Source: Gamsiella multidivaricata
Lineage: Eukaryota > Mortierellomycota > Mortierellomycetes > Mortierellales > Mortierellaceae
DNA length: 64,000 nt
Reading direction: 5' to 3'
Assembly: GCF_025024155.1 (NCBI RefSeq)
Contig: NW_026251748.1
Span: 186,001-250,000, forward strand
A program made the translations under genes and the position numbers. Positions 1 through 11,346 of this stretch are shown piece after piece (the first letter of the stretch is position 1; each line of letters opens with the position of its first letter). Below the pieces are notes generated by a model. The model saw only the letters and a list, made by a program, of their open reading frames with translations. It had not been told where the DNA came from and did no database searches.

Positions 1-1231
1 AAAGGCTGTGCTGGTCGGCGTAGGTGTTGACGCCGTCGAACTCGACGATAAAGATGAAGTGCTCGGTTTCCGTGGAATTTCCAGGTTTAGCTTTGACCGG
101 TCAATCAGACGCTCGTGCTCGCGTCTGCACCAAAAGAACAGCAAAAGAGAGAAATAGGTATGAGTGTAAGCACTTTTGTTCATAAACACATGGAATCGTA
201 CATGATTCCATGATGCTCGTTCATTCTTACACAGTCCTCATACCTCTTCACAGTTGCCCTTGTCGGTTCTGTCCTCTTGTTATGATCATGCTCAGAAGGC
301 CGTCTCACATTCGCCGGTCTCCTTGTCTCTTCCTTTACATCCGCGAGCACCGCCATCCCACTTGCCACCGTCCCCTGTGGGTATGGCGCCGAGGGTGCAG
401 CAGGTTCGATTCCATTGGTAACGACTGGCTTCTGTTGCTGCTCTTCTTGCTTCTCAGTCGGTGTTACTCCAGTACCCTCCTGAGGCTGCGGTGATGATTC
501 TGCAGGCGCGGGCGATGGTCTAGGCGCCTCCTTCTCCTTCTTTTGTAAAACCGCCCGGAAGAGTGAGAAGAGTCGACTCTTCTCCTTTCTCAATTCCTCC
601 AATTTCGAGAGAAGGTCCTGCTCCACCGGATCTGGGGTGTCTTCTTCCATGGCAACAGCGACAACCGTGGCGGCTGTAACTGCAGGTGCAGACGCAGTTG
701 CAGCAAGGGTTTCGGTATCTCTTGGCACAGGCGTCAATTCCTTTTGTACCACAGCAAGCTCTCCCTTCTGCTCTTCATCTATTCCTGCTGTTGTTGCTGC
801 AGTGCTGGATATTGAGGGCGATACCTCCACCGTGGCGATGCTAACGGTTGTTGTCATTGCGTTCTCTGCCAACGCATCGCCAATCGTCGCACCCTTATAC
901 TTGCTGGTGCCATCACTACTATGTGCTTTTTCGTTCAAAATTGCCGTCGTGTCCTCCGACAAAATCTCCGGCAGGATCTCGGGCATGGTTTCAGAAATGG
1001 TGCTGATAATCGACCCCGGAGGCGAGGAGCTCGTGACCCTGAGATATTCGCTCTTCCAACGACTCTTCACATTCATAACGCCACTCTCTCCTGCCCTCCC
1101 CGAAGCGGTGCGTTGACGTTCATGGTGCTTCAAGTGGCGATGGTGATGACGATGATGATGATGGAGATGATGATAGTGATGGTGGTCCTTCTTTGGAGGT
1201 GATCCTGATATCGAGGGCGACGCTGAAGTAC
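1..1231 (-). CDS. Low-complexity His/Ser/Thr/Pro-rich protein, incomplete at window edge
   Basis: Two exons can be joined: 244-1231 and 1-124. The intron at 125-243 has donor GTATGAGG and acceptor GTGCAG, and splices in phase 2 to read ATVKR-REHERLIDRSKLNLEIP before running off the left edge. The upstream part holds a histidine tract encoded by repeated CAT/CAC codons near 1140-1185. After it come a basic stretch (MNVKSRWKSEYLR), a long Ala/Thr/Ser/Val-rich segment and an acidic-basic helix (LSKLEELRKEKSRLFSLFR). The true start is unresolved. The frame stays open above 1134 with no nearby in-frame ATG, so a 5' exon probably exists; the best candidate is at 1866-2025 across an intron of about 630 bp. 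No family recognised. The composition suggests a disordered nuclear or cytoskeletal protein, which is inference only. An antisense ORF at 637-1116 is a shadow of this coding region. Confidence 0.55.
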
Positions 1232-1865
1232 CTAGGCAGGTATTTGTGTGGGAGCGAAAGGCGAGGCAAGGGACAGCAATTAGTTGAGATGGGGACGTAA
1301 CAACATCAGTGGAGTAAACAAAGCAGCACAGTGCATGAGCAAACCCAACCCTCCATCCTCGATACTCTGCTCTTTTCGTCCTCCCCTGCCCTGTGTCTTT
1401 TTTCTTGTGCAGTGTGTGTTCGTTCGCAACGACCTGCTCTTGTTTTTTTTTTTTCTTTTTTCTTTTTTCCCTCTCGGGTGATTTTTATTCATTTCTTCAA
1501 CAGCCCTCGCCTCGACATTGAGTGGGCGTCAAGGTCTGTACGATCATCGGCATATTATCATTCAAACAGCAAAAACAGCACAAGCTAGACAGACAGAACA
1601 ATAAAGCCGACTTCATTTTGAACGACTCTTCTTTTCATATTAGCGTCGATTGCCCAAATACGAAGTAATGACCATGCTATGAGAGAGCGGTGACTAGTTG
1701 CCAATATGTCCCCGTACACCATAGCCCCACCCCCCACCCCCTCCTTCGCCCCAAGACCCCTTCTTCTCCCCGTAACCCGCTAAGCCAAACACTCGCTGCT
1801 GCCTTCCAAAGACGTGTGGGGGATACAAATTGAGCTGAAATTGGGCACACATGTTCCAACGATAC

Positions 1866-2025
1866 CATTTCTCACAGGGGTGATCGACTCGCCTAGAAAG
1901 GACTCGTCCTCTTCGGTTGAGGCCTCCTCCTCTTCGAGTTCCCGTTGGTGGACGATCCTTTTGGCTAGAGCACGACGAATGACGGCATTCCGTTCTGGAT
2001 CGACTTGTAGTTCAAATACTGTCAT
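1866..2025 (-). CDS. Possible first exon of the preceding minus-strand gene
   Basis: An ATG at 2023-2025 opens a frame with a charged, helix-prone start (MTVFELQVDPERNAVIRR) and an acidic patch (ELEEEEASTEEDE). A phase-1 donor (AATG then GTATCG) ends the exon at 1866. It can join in frame to an acceptor TAG at 1232-1233, or to a CAG nine bases further on, both leading into the His-rich exon. The joined protein would have about 424 codons inside the window. The intron would be long for this genome, and the ORF also runs to its own stop at 1780, so this may instead be a separate small gene. Confidence 0.35.
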
Positions 2026-2047
2026 TCAAGGGTTGGTGTCGTGGCGA

Positions 2048-2071
2048 TCGGTCGGTCGGTCGGTCGGTCGG
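2048..2071. repeat. (TCGG)6 microsatellite
   Basis: Six perfect tandem TCGG units just upstream of the putative start at 2025, followed by a GA-rich stretch and a run of T at about 2128-2150. It lies in the presumed promoter or 5' UTR of the minus-strand gene. Confidence 0.9.
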
Positions 2072-2072
2072 G

Positions 2073-5000
2073 AAAGGGAGAGGGAGAGAGAAAACAGCAA
2101 AGCAAAGCGATCTCTTTTTCTTCTTTTCTTTTTTTTTTTTTTTTTTTTTTTATTCCTCGCTTCTTTTCTTTCCTGTTGGGGATTCGGGTGTGAATGAGTG
2201 CGTTGGAGGGCAAGTAGAGATAGGCTGAACACAAAAGACGCCGGATGAGTGGGGTCGGTTTATGGGTTGTCTGAATTGAGAGGGTAGAATTAGAGAAGCG
2301 CGGAGTGTGAGAGAGAAAAAGAAGAGCCAATTGAGTTCACGTTTCTTTTTGGCGGGTTTGTTGTGATGGAGATTCATCGCTCTCCAGAACACTATTTCTT
2401 TTACACAGTGTTGAGTGGGCGTACAACACGTTAAACCTTATCCCACGTCTGATAAACGTATACGTGGCCTCCACATATCTCTCATAAAGCTCACCAGCGT
2501 GAAAGTCGAGCCAGGTTGAAAGAAGGAGAGAACTGCATGGTGAGAAAAAAATAAGAATAAAAAAAAAAAAGAAGAGAAAGGAACGAATGAACACCGCGAT
2601 ATTATAGTACTTTTGTGCTGTGTCTCATGTTGCACGCAGCATGCCTTGGGCGCAGGAATGTTCGAGCATTTGTTGCGGAACGGTTGAGGGTCAACAAAGG
2701 GAAATTGGTGTGCATTTGTTAATCATGAACGACCATGTTGTCGTAGCAGGCGCTCACTTTCAGTACAATAACCCCTACAGTCCTCGAAGCAACGCGTGTT
2801 GTTGAAACTGTCATCTGCCTTTTGCTTCCTCTTCCTCTTCTCCAGGTGCGCTCCACGACGATGATCTAGATCGAAGAGAAATGCTAGAAAAAGTCAGCTC
2901 GATTTTCAAGACTTATGGTTTTTCGCAAGAGCATCGAATGCGATGGTCAGCTCTTTGAAACCCTGTTTCCAACAAAGAATGTTAACCTGCGGTCCCTGAA
3001 AAATTATGGAGATGGGGTTCAGGCAACTTCGTACAAATACTTTTCAAAGTGTTGAGTGCGACGCGTTGTTGCTATGCCAAATATGGTCAATGGTCGAGTG
3101 GGGTGCATGAGCCATGGACTAGCGCAGTTTAAAGAACATTCTCATATCGGAGAAAACGACCTAGTCTTTTCAGCGCGCTGTCCATGGTCCCTCGGTTTGG
3201 ACTTCTGAATACTCAAGTCATAAGCCATTTCCTTGCTCCGAAAGCGACTGTTGACAACACCGCGCTATAAACCCCTAGCATATCCAGCCATATGTCGCAC
3301 ATCCCATTGCCCTGCAAGAACCGACATGACCAGGAAAGTCGCGATTGTTATGATCCGGCTGGGAAGATACAGGGAGGAGGAGGCAGTCTGGATGTCGTGA
3401 GGGTTCTGGTTTGGTCTGAGTGAGAAGCTACCGAGTCATTCTCTTTTTATCTGATAGACAAGAAAAGAAAACGTCAACTGGCGAATGTTGTATACTCAGA
3501 GTCAGACCATATTCATATCGTAACTAGGAAACATAAACTCTTCTAGTTGTACGTTAAACCTGATAGTTCACTTGGTAAATATCCTCCGAGCGTGGAGGCG
3601 AGGCTCCAAATCCCTTTCTCACTGGTGTTTTTCAGCAAAGATGATAATATGGCATATGAGAATGGCGAAGCGCATAAAGTTGCAGTGTTGACAATCGCCA
3701 TCCTTTATGCGAATTCCATTCGGCTCTTTAGTACAGTGCATGGTTCTCTTTTTTTTTACCGCGTATTGTCCCGAGTCCAGAGCATAGCAGTGCAGCTGTG
3801 TAACGACTTGCGATACGGGTGCTATTTCCACATCGAGTCTCCAAAGGACGAGAGTCGTCTTGAGTTGAACATCGCTCTCCAAAAAGCGATATAAAAAGGT
3901 CTGTTTTCTGCCCAGGCGCACTCTCGCTCCGCTTTTACCACCACCCACCACCATCCACAATCACTGACAACCATCCACAACCATTTATCACCAATTCCGG
4001 ACCCTATCCTTTGAACGCTGTCTCTTTGCAGGCTTCCCGCAACCCTCTTGGCCATGAGGTGTGTGGGGAGCATGCCATGCTCCCCAGAAGCGCAGCCGCG
4101 CCTTCCAAGCAGACCATCCATTCATCCAAGAACCAGACTTTTAGTTCGTCGATACTATGGACACGTACTAGGCCCTTATTCACGCCGTGGTCTTGTCTGC
4201 CATTCGTAAAGGTACAATGGATACCACCACTAGGGCGAGACGCTCGCTTAGCCAGTAAAGCCAATTGCACCCACTATAATGACGGCAACCGTGGATATTA
4301 CTATTGTCCGAGTTCACCACTACATAAACCCAACTACGCTCACTCTAAAGGCGAGTATACCACTCGATACCGTAATGGCGGCTGGTGGGGGTCTTGATAT
4401 TGAGCCAATCACCCCCCCTTTCGCCTCGAACCCAATACGAAAACGTAAGTCATCATAAATACGGAGCTGGCTCAATTTGGTTCACTGCTCCTGAAGGAAA
4501 GCTTTGCATAACCTAATACGCTCTTTACTTGCTTTGCGACCATGACAACTCCTATGGTGAACCAGCACTGAGTGGGAGAAACAAAGTCGATGATAGACTC
4601 TACGCGGAGGATTGTTAATACACCTCGACAAGAATCCTAGCGCGGAAAGTCGGCCAATGGCTCGAAGAGCTGATGGACGCATGTGGTTTGAGGACAGAGC
4701 GAGTAAGCCGGAGCTCTTTCGAAAGGGCTTTACGGAATTCAGGACATCAACGAGGTCATCGGCTGGACGACGCATATGCTGACATGTGCAGCTCTTGTAA
4801 CACTAGTTAAAGGTGTACCATTCAACCATAGTGATTTCGATGATAACCTGAAATAAATCGCTTTTATTTATCTTTTTTTTTCTTCGATGGAATGGTCGAC
4901 CCCCTAGAAAAAATAGGAGCACAGCACAGCAGCTGCCAAAAATAAAAAATGAAAAAATGGACTGTGATTGATATCAAGAATGTTGGCTGTGGCTTGCCGT

Positions 5001-5205
5001 ATTTACATTTTTTTTTTTTTTTTTTTTTTTTTTTTGACCCAAGCATTCGTTCAGTCGCTCACTCACGGACGGACCAAGACCGCCATTGTTACCTTTGTTG
5101 CCCCTACTTTCCGTCCGTTGGAACCAAGGCACCTGCTCAACTTCTCTCCTTTCAGAACACATTACATCCCAAAGCGAGGAGCCGAACTAGAATTCCATCT
5201 CTATA
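2073..5205. other. Gene-poor stretch, no supported gene
   Basis: About 3.1 kb with only short ORFs of non-coding character and homopolymer runs (A-rich at 2560-2571, T-rich at 5009-5035). A TATA-like TATAAAAA at 3890-3897 is followed by a CCA/CCACC-rich leader (3935-4000), which looks like a promoter, but no downstream ORF has convincing composition or splice structure. The minus ORF at 4482-4775 (97 codons) has a protein-like composition but no family I recognise; it could be a decayed transposon fragment. The last 150 bases form the T-rich 5' region of the gene starting at 5206. Confidence 0.5.
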
Positions 5206-8200
5206 ATGCCTGTCTCAGTCGACGATCCCTTCCTCCTCGCGAGTTTTTCCTCCACCACTCACCAACACCAGCAACGCCAGGCGGTCTGCTGCACACCCGA
5301 GGAAACACGGTCTGAGCCGACGCAGGAGCAGGAGGATGCTGCCAGCCTTCTCGTTGTAGCTATCCAGGGTGAGGGCGTTCAGCTCTTCAACGTAGGTTTA
5401 TGAACCACCCGTAGATCTGGCTGTTGGTTCGATCTGGCTGAAGGAGCGTGGACTGACCAGACGACTATCAATTATTTCTTGATATATTGTGCATTGTAGA
5501 CCGCGGATCAAAAATGCATCCTCTCCTACTCAACACCACCAGGATATTCGTTTACAGGGCCAGCCCAAATCCTGCGCAAATCTGCCCATCTTCGCCATAT
5601 CTATGCAGTCATTGCCAAAGGAACAGATGTCCCTGTAAAAGAAGAGGGGAAGGTCATTTGGATGTGGAAGGACGAGTCATCCTCGCCCTCAGTCACCAGT
5701 GTGGCTGATGCAGACAATGCCATGCAGGAGGATTCTATCAAGTCGTCTAGTGCCCGTAAAACTGTGCATAAGGTACGACCGACTCTATGGTCATCATATC
5801 AAAGCGCGTGAGTACATGACCAGCTAAAATAATACCTTGCTCATTTTTACAATTGGCATTTTCGATACAATAGTTCGACCATAAGATTCACCAGCTATTC
5901 GTCTCGACATTGCTCCCCAACCATGTGCTGTTGACCAACTCAGACGGCAGTATTTCGCTTGTTACGGAGGATTTAAAGAGGGTTGTTAGCACTACAGAGT
6001 TGCTGACTGCTCCTGCGACAAAATCTTCAAAGAAAGAAAGGAAGGACGTTGCTCAGAATCAAACAGGCACCACGATCTGGGCAACCACATACAACACAAC
6101 GGGGTCATGGATCCCTTCAAGCGCTCTTGCTCGCAATATCCTTGTCATCATGACAATTGTGAAATCGAGCGAGGAAAAGGTTGTTGCAACTCTCTCATAT
6201 GTCAACGAAGAGCAGCGCGGATTCTCAACATTCGGTCAGGTCGAAATCAGTGCTGCCGCAGGCTCATCCGGATTCTCTTTTGACGTTAAGACTGGACAGC
6301 TTTCTTTCCTGAGTATGTCTATCATACAGATGCAAACATTTACTGCAAGTACGATCAGAGTTCAACGATGCTTACCTCCTGTCTCTCCCCTTCACTTCAT
6401 AGCTGCTTCTGGTCAGCTCAAGATTTACGACTTTGAAGTGAGCCAAAGAGATCACATCGTTAGTGCTTCAGAGATTCTGACACTGCCTCTCCCAGGATAC
6501 GCTGTTCCAGCGCTTGCCTCGACAAGGGCCGTTAAGAAGGGCGGCAAAGCAACCCCAGCGATCGACACCAAAGCTCAACATGTCGACACCCTCGCTCTCG
6601 GAGACAATTACCTAGCTATTGCTGGAATCCATCAGAACGATGGTAAGTCAGGAATCTGGCAGACTTATACATTCTCTCAGCAGCATTTACAATGGACGGT
6701 CACTTACGATTATATCTATTTACTTGGGACATTACAGGCAAAGAAGAGCAGACGTTGACTATCTGGGACACTAGATACGGCACCCTCCAGGCAAAGCACG
6801 TCGTTCCTGGGCCCTACAGCGCCGGAAGCACAACCTGTCAACTCGCTCTTCTACCCGAATCTGTTCTCACTATGACCATTTCTACACTCCACAACACCAC
6901 CATCAAGTCTGACATCTTCCTCTGCCCCTTCTATGCCGAACCAATGTCGCTCCTGGGTGCTATGGGCAAGATGAAAGATACTGCTCCGTTCCTTGGACAA
7001 AAAGGATCCATTCTCGCTCAGGACGCATACACCTCAACCACGACTGCTTTGCTTACCCCTTTAAATATTAATGGAATCGCAAAGGCCAAGGATATCATTG
7101 TCAACGGCGCTGATCTGGAGAGCACATTGGCAGCAGGCCAGGCTACAGAGAAGGAGGCTCTGGAATCTTTGAGCTCTGAGTCCAGAACAGCATCTGCGCA
7201 CGAGTTCGAGGCCGTCTTCTTTAAGCACGTGAAGCGTCAGACCACCGAGGCTGTGAAAGATCTGATGGAACGGTTTGGTGTTGATGCGGATGAGGCCAAG
7301 GCTGCTGTTGTCGCCGCTGATGAGAAGAGAGTCGCCATCTCGAGGCAAACCCAATTGAACAAGACAGGGAACACTCAGGACATGGAGGTTGATACTGAGC
7401 CAGTGGTCAAAGCTGCCTCATCGGTGATGGATAAAGAGAAGTCGAAGAGCAAGAAGAACAAGCAAAAGAAGAAAAAGACCGACAAGGTCGACAAGGCCGA
7501 CAAGAAGGCTGCAAAGAAAACAAAGGCGGACGATAAAGCCAAGGATGCCAAGGATGTCCTTGACGGTTCTTCATCAGAGTCTTCGTCGGATGAGGATGAG
7601 GATGAGGTTGAGGAGAACGAGGTAGTTGTTTTGAGCTCGGATGATGAGCACAAGGACAATGGAGGCGAGGGCGAGGATGAAGATGAGCAGGATTACGAGG
7701 TGACGGAAGAGCAGGAACGTATCCGCAACGAGGCCTATTTGAATGCGCTGGACGAATGGCGCAAGACCGAGGCAGAGGCGATTAAGAAGTACAAGACGCA
7801 GCGCCGTCTTTTGCGCGCAGGACGGAAGCAGACGCCTCTCCCAGAACTCTCACATCATTTCCTCACAACAGTCATCGGGCGGTGTTTTGCTCACCAGTCG
7901 AACGGTCAGCCCGATATGAGTTTCTGGCCTGCCAAGGTAATCGAGTACCTACTTGAGAATCAGCTTGTTGGCAACTCAAATCCCGGTTCAGGCCAGGCTG
8001 GTATTGCTCTGGAGCTTATGGAGCGTGAGCAATGGCCACTTCTCGAATTGGCGGTCAAGAAACTGTACGATATCCCTGAGATGGACATGATTGTCATGTT
8101 GAAGCAAGTTATTGGACTCAACAAGAACAGGGCAGGGACCACAGCATCAACAGCGCCATCAACAACGACAGTAGCGGGAGCAGGATCCTCAGGATCGCCA

Positions 8201-8875
8201 TCGCCATCAGCACCAGACACTCCACACTTCTTGAACTTGATCATGGCGGCACCTAGGAACGACATATTTATGCAGCAGGCTCTCAAGCGGCTGACTACAG
8301 ATGATCTGTCGGTCGTTCTTGAAATTTTGAAGGGTTGGATGGATATTTGGGGTGAGCGCGGCGGTATTGGACACCAGAACCAGCAACCAGATAGGAAGCA
8401 GCTCCCTGGAGGTCTTCCTGGCTACGGTTTGGTAAGCATTGGTATTCATGAAGTACATTATGTTGAGCTTCAATGGTTGGATTGCTTTTATCTAACGTGT
8501 CTATTATATTTTTTGTTGTGTTTGTTCTAGCTGGTTGATTTCACAACACTGATCATGGATGTTCATTTCCCATCACTGATCCTGTCGCCACAACTGCACC
8601 CAGTACTGAAAGCGATCCAGTTGCTGATCCAGCGTGAGACCGAGATTTCGAACTATCTGGAGCAAGCGCTGCGTGGGCCCTTGGGATTGTTTGACCGCAA
8701 GCACAAGGAGATGGTGCGTCGCAAGAAGATGGCGACTGTTGCTGGATTCTCTGCTTTTGGAAACCAGGGCGCCGTCAGTGGGACAGGTGGAGCTACTGCA
8801 GATAAGAGGAGGAGACGCAAGTGGGAGGGCGGCGAGGGAATCCCCGACTATGGTGTTGAGATTATTCACCTGTAA
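5206..8875 (+). CDS. NOL11/Utp8-like nucleolar protein, U3 processome (t-UTP) candidate
   Basis: Six exons: 5206-5391, 5500-5772, 5874-6312, 6403-6642, 6738-8431, 8531-8875 (1058 aa). All junctions are GT-AG and keep phase. The N-terminal half looks like a beta-propeller: repeated short strands, a piece reading LTIWDTRYGTLQAKHV, and an early segment HLRHIYAVIAKG. Next come a very Lys-rich then Asp/Glu-rich linker (about residues 590-680), typical of nucleolar proteins, and a helical C-terminal domain with FLTTVIGRCF, FWPAKVIEYLLE and WPLLELAVKKLYDIPE. This order matches NOL11, the vertebrate counterpart of yeast Utp8, which acts in the t-UTP/UtpA complex for rDNA transcription and early pre-rRNA processing. 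The family name is an inference from architecture and motif style and needs a profile search. It is convergent with the minus gene at 9037. Confidence 0.7.
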
Positions 8876-8976
8876 AAAGCAACAAGGGGAAGGCACACAT
8901 GAACATGTGTATTTGAATTTGGAGAACATAGACTACCTCTTTTTTTGTTTGTTCTTAAGCATCTTTTTTTTTTCAT

Positions 8977-8982
8977 AATAAA
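8977..8982 (+). terminator. AATAAA polyadenylation signal
   Basis: Canonical AATAAA about 100 bases after the stop of the NOL11-like gene, within a T-rich 3' UTR. It faces the opposing signal at 9007-9012, so the two convergent genes have almost touching 3' ends. Confidence 0.6.
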
Positions 8983-9006
8983 ACCATTTTGCATTTTCTC
9001 AATTTT

Positions 9007-9012
9007 TTTATT
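9007..9012 (-). terminator. AATAAA polyadenylation signal, minus strand
   Basis: On the minus strand AATAAA occurs 25 bases after the stop codon of the hypothetical gene at 9037-9808, followed by an A run. Confidence 0.5.
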
Positions 9013-9036
9013 CATGGGTACAGATGGGTTTCCATC

Positions 9037-9808
9037 TTATGACCGAGTAGGCCTGCGATAGGCCTTGAGGACGATATCTAACCTTTCCTCTTGTTCAGCA
9101 GATAAGAGCTCCATGCGATGGATCATTTCCTGGCGCAAAAGTTCTGTTTGTGCCGAAGATGTGGATGTGGAGGCAGAGTTGGCCTGGAAGGGTGACCAAT
9201 CCGATTCGGCCTCGTCATGCTGTTGATGCTGTTGCGACGACCCTGTGATGCCTCGATTGGATTCTGTTGTTGATGTGGATATCCTAGCATTGCGGGCCTC
9301 CTGTTCTGAGGACCAGCGATCAGCGGACGAGGAACCTGTTACTGCAGGTAATAATGACGATTCTTTGGCAAGGTCCTCTGTTTTTGTGATATTGGCTGGT
9401 CTTGTAGAAGCAGGTGGGATATCTTGTGCGGAGACGACTTCCAGGACGACATCCGACTGTAATTTTATTGATCGTGGAGTAATCCTAGTTGAAAAAAAAA
9501 GGAAAATGTCAATAAAATGCGTTGATCCGACCAACCATGGTGGTGGTGGTGGTGGTGGTGGTGGTGGGACGGGGGTTGTATTACCTCTTGAAGGTGTTAT
9601 TCCTTGCGGGCATGACGATTCCATTAGCATCACGGAGATAGATAGCGTTAGGAAAGACCTCGAGAATATCCTCCCAAGGAACAAGCTTCATCCTATGGGT
9701 CCGATCATTGATGGCGTTGACCCTGAGGGTGGGGCCTCCAGAGATGGATCGAAAGGCCTGGGTTTCGATGGTGTCTGGGAGTTGAGGAGAGTTGAGCCAG
9801 TTAAACAT
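9037..9808 (-). CDS. Hypothetical protein, two exons
   Basis: Exons 9585-9808 and 9037-9484 give 223 aa. The intron (9485-9584) has donor GTAATA and acceptor CTAG, joined in phase 2 (NNTFKR-ITPRSIKLQ). The start was set at the ATG at 9806-9808 (MFNWLNSPQLPDTIETQAF) because the frame above it is Thr/Asp-rich and looks like 5' UTR; an upstream in-frame start is possible. The N-terminal 110 residues look folded (LRVNAINDRTHRMKLVPWED, then DILEVFPNAIYLRDANGIV). The remainder is Ser/Thr/Gln/His-rich and likely disordered, ending in a short amphipathic helix (MELLSAEQEERLDIVLKAYR). I do not recognise the family. The gene is divergent from the SET gene, with about 640 bases between their starts. Confidence 0.65.
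9538..9567. repeat. (TGG)10 microsatellite inside an intron
   Basis: A perfect TGG run (CCA on the coding strand) fills about a third of the 100-bp intron of the hypothetical gene. Confidence 0.85.
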
Positions 9809-10357
9809 GGTGATCGGGTCCTGGTTGGTGGTATCGGTGGTAGTGGTATCGGTGGGTCTTGAAAGAAGAATGGAGATAAAATGAAGGTCGCTTTTTTTCG
9901 TTATTTGTGACATGACATATTCCGCCAAGACACCGCCCGGCTTGGACTTTTGCCATGTTAGGTCATTTTGTAGAAATGGTCTTGGCAGTGGCGATGCGAT
10001 TCCACTTCTGGAGACTGCCTACGCAAACAATTACGGGGGGACGCTACGCCTTAAATGCCCGGGTTATCTGAACCTTGTGGCACCTTTATCGGTCGCATTT
10101 GCACCCGATGCCCCTCCTTCGAAGGGACTCTCAAGCCCTGACGCCGTCGAGATGACTTCAGGTCCAACTTCCAGGAACAGGTGCACGAGATCAATGCACA
10201 CTACCAGAGGGGACATGCCATCGATGCAGCTAGAGTCGTCGAAGTGGAAGAGCATGAGCTGTGTATAGACAATCTCTGGGTTGTGGGGTATGCGTACGTC
10301 AAAAACGTCAATCCATCCGGTATTCTAGCTGGGACGGCGCTCCAAAGCAACAAACAA

Positions 10358-10397
10358 TTATTATTATTGTTATTGTTATTGTTATTGTTATTATTGT
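10358..10397. repeat. TTATTG-type tandem repeat in the divergent promoter
   Basis: Degenerate TTATTG/TTATTA units about 50 bases upstream of the SET-gene ATG. On the opposite strand they read as an Asn-rich ORF, which I take as an artefact. The rest of 9809-10444 holds no other gene I can support. Confidence 0.75.
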
Positions 10398-10444
10398 CAT
10401 TTTCGTCTTCTTCCCTCCATTTCATCCGCGCCGTCCTTTCAAAT

Positions 10445-11245
10445 ATGCCGTCAACATATATCAAGCAGGACATCATTACTGATGCAGATGCGATCAAGGA
10501 GGCGTACAGACCCACCCATTCTGGGCTTTTTGCGGTCGTCTATGCTGATGGTTCCTTCAACTCACAACTGGTGGCGTCCAGGGACTACAGCAAAGGAGAG
10601 GTGATCTGCAAGATTGAGGGCACCACACCTGGACCGAAAAAGTACACGACTGTCCAGGTCTCGAAGGACCTGCACATTGAGCTGAATTCTGACCGTATGT
10701 ATCGTAGTTGGAGCGGATCAAGGCCTTGTACATTCAGATGGAAACTAGTCGAGGGCTGCACAGAGGGCAAGACTGCAGAGATCGGCATGTTGATTGTCGC
10801 AGCAGCAGCAGCAGCAAGGGGACAGTGCATGCATTGTGCATCTAACCAATATCTGAATGTTCTCGGTGGTTTATTTCGTAGTCGTATTCCTCAATCACTC
10901 ATGCAAACCCTCCACCTCTTTCGATACTGACAGGATGGAGCTGATTGCTGCAGTCGAGATCAAGAAGGGTGCGTATAAGCTATTGGTTGACTGGAACTTG
11001 TACATGCCGTTATTGTCAAGGGAAGAAATTGATGCACTAACCGAGATACAGGCGATGCGCTGACATTTTTCTATCCTTCGAGCGAGTGGGAGATGGACCA
11101 GCCCTTCCCCTGCTGGTGCGGTGCAAAACAGTGCTGCAAGAGCATCCAGGGCGCCAAGTACCTGCCGACGGAGGTCATGGATCGCTACTTCGTTACCTCG
11201 CACATCCACGAGCTGCTGCATGAGCGCGATGCCGCTCAGAAATGA
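10445..11245 (+). CDS. Short SET-domain protein with C-terminal Cys motif
   Basis: Exons 10445-10694, 10882-10968 and 11052-11245 give 176 aa, with phases 1 and 1. SET hallmarks are visible: the early strand GLFAVVYADG, the sequence NHSCKPS (SET NHSC motif) at the start of exon 2, and GDALTFFYPSSEWEM ending the core. A post-SET-like cysteine cluster follows (FPCWCGAKQCCKSIQG). Length and the PF.CWCG..C...I.G ending match a compact SET family that is also widespread in bacteria, so the product is probably a protein-lysine methyltransferase; its substrate cannot be told from sequence. The first intron (187 bp) carries a CAG microsatellite. The start at 10445 gives a clean N-terminus (MPSTYIKQD). 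Confidence 0.8.
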
Positions 11246-11279
11246 AGCATAGAATATTGCTGCTGGCAACAAGCCCAGA

Positions 11280-11339
11280 GACTCGATCAAACAATATATT
11301 ACTGACGCCAGATCCCCCCGGATGCGCGACTCGATTAAA
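11280..11339. mobile_element. Possible decayed short retroelement insertion in the SET-gene 3' UTR
   Basis: Bases 11299-11319 match 46216-46236 at 20 of 21 positions (TTAyTGACGCCAGATCCCCCC, y = C or T). At the second site the segment lies inside an insertion with a perfect target-site duplication. Here it is flanked by GACTCGATcAAA (11280-11291) and GACTCGATtAAA (11328-11339), a 12-bp near-repeat that could be an old target-site duplication. The poly(A) part is missing or eroded. Confidence 0.35.
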
Positions 11340-11340
11340 T

Positions 11341-11346
11341 AATAAA
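11341..11346 (+). terminator. AATAAA polyadenylation signal
   Basis: Canonical hexamer 96 bases after the stop codon of the SET gene. Confidence 0.6.

Noticed and set aside
637..1116. Plus-strand ORF of 159 codons
   Set aside because: Antisense of the low-complexity minus-strand exon, whose splicing extends in frame to the window edge.
4011..4397. Plus ORF of 128 codons downstream of a TATA-like box
   Set aside because: It has no ATG start and biased non-globular composition. A different-frame ATG at 4054 gives about 51 codons with no recognisable feature.
4482..4775. Minus ORF of 97 codons, possible transposon fragment
   Set aside because: Composition is plausible but neither strand gave a recognisable transposase or reverse transcriptase motif.
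10201..10515. Asn-rich minus ORF
   Set aside because: Produced entirely by the TTATTG repeat in the promoter region.
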